NCBI RefSeq assembly: GCF_017591425.1 | Contig: NW_024467121.1 | Span: 24,378,707-24,442,706, forward strand | Length of the DNA: 64,000 nucleotides | DNA from: Ochotona curzoniae | Taxonomy: Eukaryota; Chordata; Mammalia; Lagomorpha; Ochotonidae | Direction: 5' to 3' | Shown here: positions 60,522 to 64,000 of the stretch, piece after piece | How the letters are laid out: each line of letters begins with the position of its first letter | How positions within the stretch are numbered: the first letter of the stretch is position 1 | Made by a program: the position numbers and the translations under genes | The notes under the pieces: model-generated | Databases searched by the model: none | What the model saw: the letters and a program-made list of their open reading frames with translations, nothing else | What the model was told of the DNA's origin: nothing

Positions 60522-61484
60522 TTAGTTTGGAGACCTTCTTATTTGCCAACTTTGTTTGTGATTTGCCTCCTTTTTGTCCGGGACTAGCGCATTTCTAAGG
60601 AGACTTTGCAGAGCTGGTTTTGTGTAGACATATTCTTCTAGTTTTTCTTTGCTATTGAAGTATCTGATTTCGTTCTCATATACAAATGAGATCTTTGCTG
60701 GGTAGATTATTTTTGGTTGACAGTTGTTTTGTTTCAGGACTTGGAAGATCTTTGTCCATTCTCTCCTTGCTTGTAGGGTCTCTTCGGAGAAGTCAGCAGT
60801 GATTCTGATGGGTTTTCCCCTGTATGTGATCTTTTCTCTACTTCGTACTTGTCTCAGGATTCCTTCTTTGTCTTCATTGGAGTAGAACTTGAGCACCGTG
60901 TGTCTGGGTGAAGATCTCTTTGGATCATATCTGTTGGGAGTTCTCTGTCCATCCTGTATGCGGGGTGGATTCGTGTTCCAAGTGTTTTGGAAGTTTTCCT
61001 GTATAATTTCATCAAGCACTGCTTGCATCCCAGATTCTCTTTCTACTCCCTCGGGGAGGCCGATGATCCGAATATTCAATTTTCTAAGGTAATCTTTCAT
61101 CTCTTGCATCATTTTATTAGTTTTGCTGAGGTTTGTCTCCAGCTGTTTAATTCGCTGGGCACCTTCATTTTGTGTGTCTTCTGTGTCAGAGATCCTTTCC
61201 TCTGCCGCATTTATTCTGTTGATGAGGCTTTCAATCTTATTATCTTGGGCATCCAGTTTGGTTTTGATTTGTTGTATTTCGGTGATTATGCGGTTCTGGA
61301 AGTCTTCCAGCTTTGTGTCCACGTCTCTGAGAAATTTTAGCATTATTTTCATCAATTCCTTTGCTGGTAACACGTCCATGTCTTCATCTCGTATCGTCGA
61401 TATTGATAATGGCTTTTGGCCCTTGTTTGGTGGGGTGCTGGCTCTTTCATCTGGAGCACAACTCTTTCTGGTGGTTTTTCCCAT
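60522..61484 (-). CDS. ORF1: LINE-1 ORF1 protein: RNA-binding chaperone
   Basis: ORF1p (320 aa; human 338) forms trimers, coats L1 RNA in the cytoplasm and acts as a nucleic-acid chaperone. A basic, low-complexity N-terminus (1-35) precedes a heptad-rich coiled coil (about 44-132, ending near MMQEMKDYLRKL). The RRM follows from IRIIGLPEG (138-146) to GKPIRITADFS (223-233), and the C-terminal domain includes QARREW (238-243) and YPAKISF (261-267). These motifs correspond in order to human ORF1p. The start ATG has a purine at -3 and G at +4, and sits at the end of the 5' UTR. The coiled coil is somewhat shorter than in human. No disruption is seen. Confidence 0.95.
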   Translation of the reverse strand: MGKTTRKSCAPDERASTPPNKGQKPLSISTIRDEDMDVLPAKELMKIMLKFLRDVDTKLEDFQNRIITEIQQIKTKLDAQDNKIESLINRINAAEERISDTEDTQNEGAQRIKQLETNLSKTNKMMQEMKDYLRKLNIRIIGLPEGVERESGMQAVLDEIIQENFQNTWNTNPPRIQDGQRTPNRYDPKRSSPRHTVLKFYSNEDKEGILRQVRSREKITYRGKPIRITADFSEETLQARREWTKIFQVLKQNNCQPKIIYPAKISFVYENEIRYFNSKEKLEEYVYTKPALQSLLRNALVPDKKEANHKQSWQIRRSPN

Positions 61485-61824
61485 TGCGTTGGTGTATTCT
61501 GGTGGGGCAAATGGACCCGTGTGTTGAGGGGCCGTCAGGTGCTTTCCTGTAGAGATTGGAGCCTGCAGGCGTGGTGTTGCCAGGCGTGGTAGTTTTCAAG
61601 GCACCGTTGGTGCGTTCTCAGGGCCCGGGGCTGTAGAGCACCACCTTGGGGGCCCAGTGGATTCCAGGCACACTCTGGGCACCTCTTCTACAGGTGTGAC
61701 ACCCCAGGGCGTGGAGGGATGGAGGCGCTCTCTGGGTGTGCCCCCTGCACGGGAATCCACAGGGCTTAGAAGGTTTTATGTGCTTTCTCCCTGCGTTCTC
61801 CGTGTCAGGGACTGCAGGGTCTTT

Positions 61825-62090
61825 CAGAGCCCACCTGGTGCGTCTCCCACACACGGGACTGTGGGTGAGGCACTTTCCAGGCGTGGCTCTTGTGCAGTGA
61901 ATCCACCACTCGTGGTGTGTGGGTGTTCAGAGCCCCTGCTCCCGTGTGGCTCCCCCACACAGGCCCTTAGCGGAGGAGTGGCCCAGGCGCCCTGTTATAA
62001 TGACTTCACGGCAGGTTCGCACCGTGTGAGTATGGTGCTGGAGTTTTCAGAGCTCTCCTGGTGGGTCGCCCACACTCAGAACTGCGGGAT
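61825..62090 (-). repeat. Degenerate 95-120 bp repeats in the LINE-1 5' UTR
   Basis: A word 'ttcagagc(c)' followed by 'tggtg(c/g)gtc..cccacac' recurs at about 61,832, 61,930 and 62,047, each then leading to an 'actg(t/c)ggg' or 'aggc' segment. Spacing is about 98 and 117 bases. Confidence 0.6.
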
Positions 62091-62507
62091 GGTAGGCGAG
62101 GAGTGAGCAGTTCACTCTATGGGAGTGGTACCTGCGTGTCAGGGACACACAGCGCTACACTTCCCAAATCTCAGAGGTCTCCTGACACCTGACACCTGCG
62201 CTGCGGAGGCGGCTGCTGCAGGCGGGGCCGCCCAGTCCGCTCGGTGCAGCGTTCAGAGTCCTCCCGGTCCTCCACCAGGCGGGGTGTGGGGGACTCCAGA
62301 CCCTTGCCAGCTGTCTCTGCGCACCGAGCCGCACTGGCCCCCTCAGCGCAAGAACAACCGAGGCGCCTTCCCAGGGCCCCTTCAGCCACCAACACCACTG
62401 AGCGTAGTTCCCAAGGCCAAGACCCGACAGTTTCAGGCTGCCTGCCCCGCGATCTCAGGGGCTGTAACCCCAGCAGGGGTCGAGGAATGCGAAGGCTGCC
62501 CCGTCAA

Positions 62508-62523
62508 CCCCCCCCCCCCCCCC
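62508..62523. repeat. C16 homopolymer in the LINE-1 5' UTR
   Basis: Sixteen consecutive C on the plus strand (G16 on the element's sense strand), likely length-variable and able to form a G-quadruplex. Confidence 0.97.
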
Positions 62524-62810
62524 GCTCACCAAACGTCCGGCCGCTGCAGTCTGCCTCCGCCGCTGTTGAGGGCCTCCCGCCGGGGACGATCCCCCTGATC
62601 TCCCCGCCTCCGAGCTGGCCGCGTCTCCCGTCAGGCCGTTTTCAAAAGTGACTCAGCAGGTCTGGCGTGGGATGTCGGTTTCTCTGCCTTTGCCCTGCTC
62701 CGTTCTCGTTGTTCTTCCGAGTTGTGTGGATCTTTTTGGCTCCACACTGTCCCAGGGAGCTTCACGGACCTCTCCCTGCGGTTCCCTGCTGTTCCTCTTT
62801 GCTGCTTCTG

Positions 62811-62823
62811 TGAATATAGTCTT
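62811..62823. repeat. Target-site duplication, right copy
   Basis: tgaatatagtctt, identical to 56,190-56,202, directly after the L1 5' end. Confidence 0.97.
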
Positions 62824-63330
62824 AAATGATCAAATTAATATCCTAAGTGATGGGACAAATAAAAATTGGATACTTCTGAGTAGAAGAATTCAGCATCACT
62901 TATATGATTCCTACCAGAAATGCATGACCTGGATCTAATTATTGAGGGAACATCAGGAAAAGCCATTGGGGAGTAAGGGGAACATTCTATTGAATAGTAA
63001 AATGTTATGTAACAATGTTATCAAAGTAATAATGTTATGAAGGTCAAGGGAGGCCTGAGAAAGTTGTTCTGGATTCAGTGAAATTGAAGAGACATGTCAA
63101 TTTGGGATGATGGCTGTTCCTGAATTAGATCCATTGGAAAGGGTCTTGTGAATTCGGTTGGTAACATTATATCAAATTTAATCTTTCGACTTTGTGGATT
63201 GTGTTAATATGTGTCCTGCTGGTATATGGGAGAATATTCTTGCTCTGCAGATATTTTTGTCAGTCCATTTAAGGGTGATGAGGTACTAGGTCTGTAGTCT
63301 GTTCACATACAGCAGAGTAAAAAGTTAAAT
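62824..63330 (+). repeat. Ancient L1-like 3' UTR, host of the young L1
   Basis: 'gacctggatctaattattgagggaacatcagg', 'gaggcctgagaaagttgttc', 'gaagagacatgtcaattt', 'tgtcctgctggtatatgggagaatattcttgctctgcagatat' follow the order of a common L1M-class 3' UTR in mammals (gacctgaatctaatcatgaggaaacatcag, aaagagacatgacaacta). Subfamily assignment is uncertain. Confidence 0.5.
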
Positions 63331-63389
63331 TGCATTATGCCAGTTTCATACCTTAACTTATTCGGTTTTTCTTTGTTCCCTAAGAATAA

Positions 63390-63885
63390 AATGTAGGCTC
63401 ATTATCCATAGCTTGGAAGGCTCATAATCTGCCCAGCTTCATCTTTAGTTTTATCTCCTGAGCTCCAGCCGAGTGTGTTTCCATCTGAAACCCTCTGTGC
63501 CTGCTGTAACCATTACTATGTCCCCCTCTGCCTTTACTTAATTTGATGTTTCATTTTGCAGGTAAAATGCCACTTCAAGTAAGTATTCCTTAACTGTGCT
63601 GAAAAAATGGCTCAAACCCTACTTATCATTTTGCCAAATGTATGTTGAATGAAATGCTACACACACAGACATACACACACGCGCACGTGCACACACAATG
63701 TCTTGCAGTTTCAGATATCATTTACTTTGATAAAAGTTGTTTTCTACTCATGTATTGCTTTTTTTCATTTAGAATGGGAGTTGTAAGAGGACAGACATAT
63801 ATATCTTGTTGCTACTATATCTGGGGCTTGGAATAGTGTCTGAATGTTAGACTCTGAATGAATGTTTCATGAATGCATTTTTATT
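63390..63885 (+). repeat. L2 LINE 3' region
   Basis: 'cccagcttcatctttagttttatctcc', 'gagctccagcc', 'ccctctgcctttac', 'taaaatgccacttcaagtaagtattccttaactg' and the end 'aagaggacagacatatatatcttgttgctactatatctggggcttggaatagtgtctgaatg' follow the L2 3' region in order. A CA-rich microsatellite interrupts it. Confidence 0.65.
63658..63698. repeat. (AC)n imperfect microsatellite
   Basis: AC units with GAC, ATAC and ACGCGCACGTGC interruptions inside the L2 fragment. Confidence 0.9.
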
Positions 63886-64000
63886 TCATTCTTGCATTTT
63901 AATTATTAGGCAATCAGTCTAATGCAGAACATTCATGATAGAATATAGATATGCCAAAGTCTGCTTTATGTGTGATTTAATTAGTTACTAGTTTGGGGAG

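Larger units (their letters stand above)
56203..62810 (-). mobile_element. Full-length intact LINE-1 retrotransposon (lagomorph type)
   Basis: An autonomous non-LTR retrotransposon of about 6.6 kb, oriented on the minus strand: 5' UTR (61,485-62,810), ORF1 (60,522-61,484), spacer (60,467-60,521), ORF2 (56,654-60,466), 3' UTR (about 56,218-56,653) and A tail. Perfect 13-bp duplications flank it. On the sense strand the insertion point reads TTT/AAGA, close to the LINE-1 endonuclease preference TT/AAAA, as expected for target-primed reverse transcription. Both reading frames are uninterrupted and of normal family length. This points to a recent, potentially mobile copy, though activity is inference. 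The host DNA on the right is an older L1-like 3' UTR. Confidence 0.97.
61485..62810 (-). promoter_or_regulatory. LINE-1 5' UTR with internal promoter
   Basis: About 1.33 kb, GC- and CpG-rich, upstream of ORF1 on the minus strand. L1 5' UTRs are known to carry an RNA polymerase II promoter that drives the whole element. I see no match to the YY1 site of human L1 at its 5' end. Degenerate repeats of about 95-120 bp lie in 61,812-62,090, and a run of 16 C (G on the sense strand) at 62,508-62,523. Promoter function is inferred from family knowledge. Confidence 0.85.

Noticed and set aside
61657..62651. Several 130-160 codon frames and an apparent CpG island
   Set aside because: They lie in the GC-rich 5' UTR of the L1. 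The island belongs to the transposon, not to a host gene promoter.

Overview
This 64 kb window looks like ordinary nuclear DNA of a mammal of the order Lagomorpha, more likely a pika (Ochotona) than a rabbit. The evidence is about 25 copies or fragments of a tRNA-derived C-type SINE in several age classes, plus a lagomorph-type LINE-1. Young SINE copies read 'cagatatacagagaggagagac' and end near 'ccaataaaaataaatctt', unlike my recollection of the rabbit C-repeat consensus, so the genus call is an inference. I see no bacterial, viral or organellar gene, no rRNA gene, no free-standing tRNA gene and no CRISPR array. No complete host protein-coding gene can be supported, so the window is best read as intergenic or intronic.

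The one intact coding unit is a full-length LINE-1 on the minus strand (about 56,203-62,810). It has a GC-rich 5' UTR of about 1.3 kb, ORF1 (320 aa), a 55-bp spacer, ORF2 (1,270 aa), a 3' UTR with a G-rich block and an A tail. Perfect 13-bp target-site duplications flank it. Every ORF2 endonuclease, reverse transcriptase and zinc-knuckle residue I checked is present at the same position as in human L1, so this is a young and possibly active copy. It inserted into an older L1-like 3' UTR that resumes at 62,824.

Layout. 1-7 kb: a CpG-enriched segment ending in a perfect splice donor (1-533), MIR and MaLR fragments, a GC-rich internally repeated segment (5.2-6.2 kb) and a short coding-like open tail at 6.9 kb. 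7-28 kb: mostly unassigned A+T-rich sequence with scattered SINEs, L2 and MaLR pieces. 28-35.4 kb: a cluster of nested L1 remnants holding a minus-strand ORF2 piece, a tail-to-tail inverted pair of 5'UTR/ORF1 pieces, and a second 5' UTR copy. 35.4-56 kb: SINEs, a long L2 in antisense, an MaLR LTR split by a SINE, and a candidate small exon at 44.86-44.99 kb. 56-64 kb: the full-length L1, then old L1 and L2 sequence.

No genes act together as a pathway here. ORF1 and ORF2 of the L1 form one retrotransposition unit, which also supplies the machinery thought to mobilise the SINEs. I found nothing that justifies claiming a new biological system. The best leads are the intact L1, the inverted L1 pair, the SINE subfamily structure and three unproven exon candidates.
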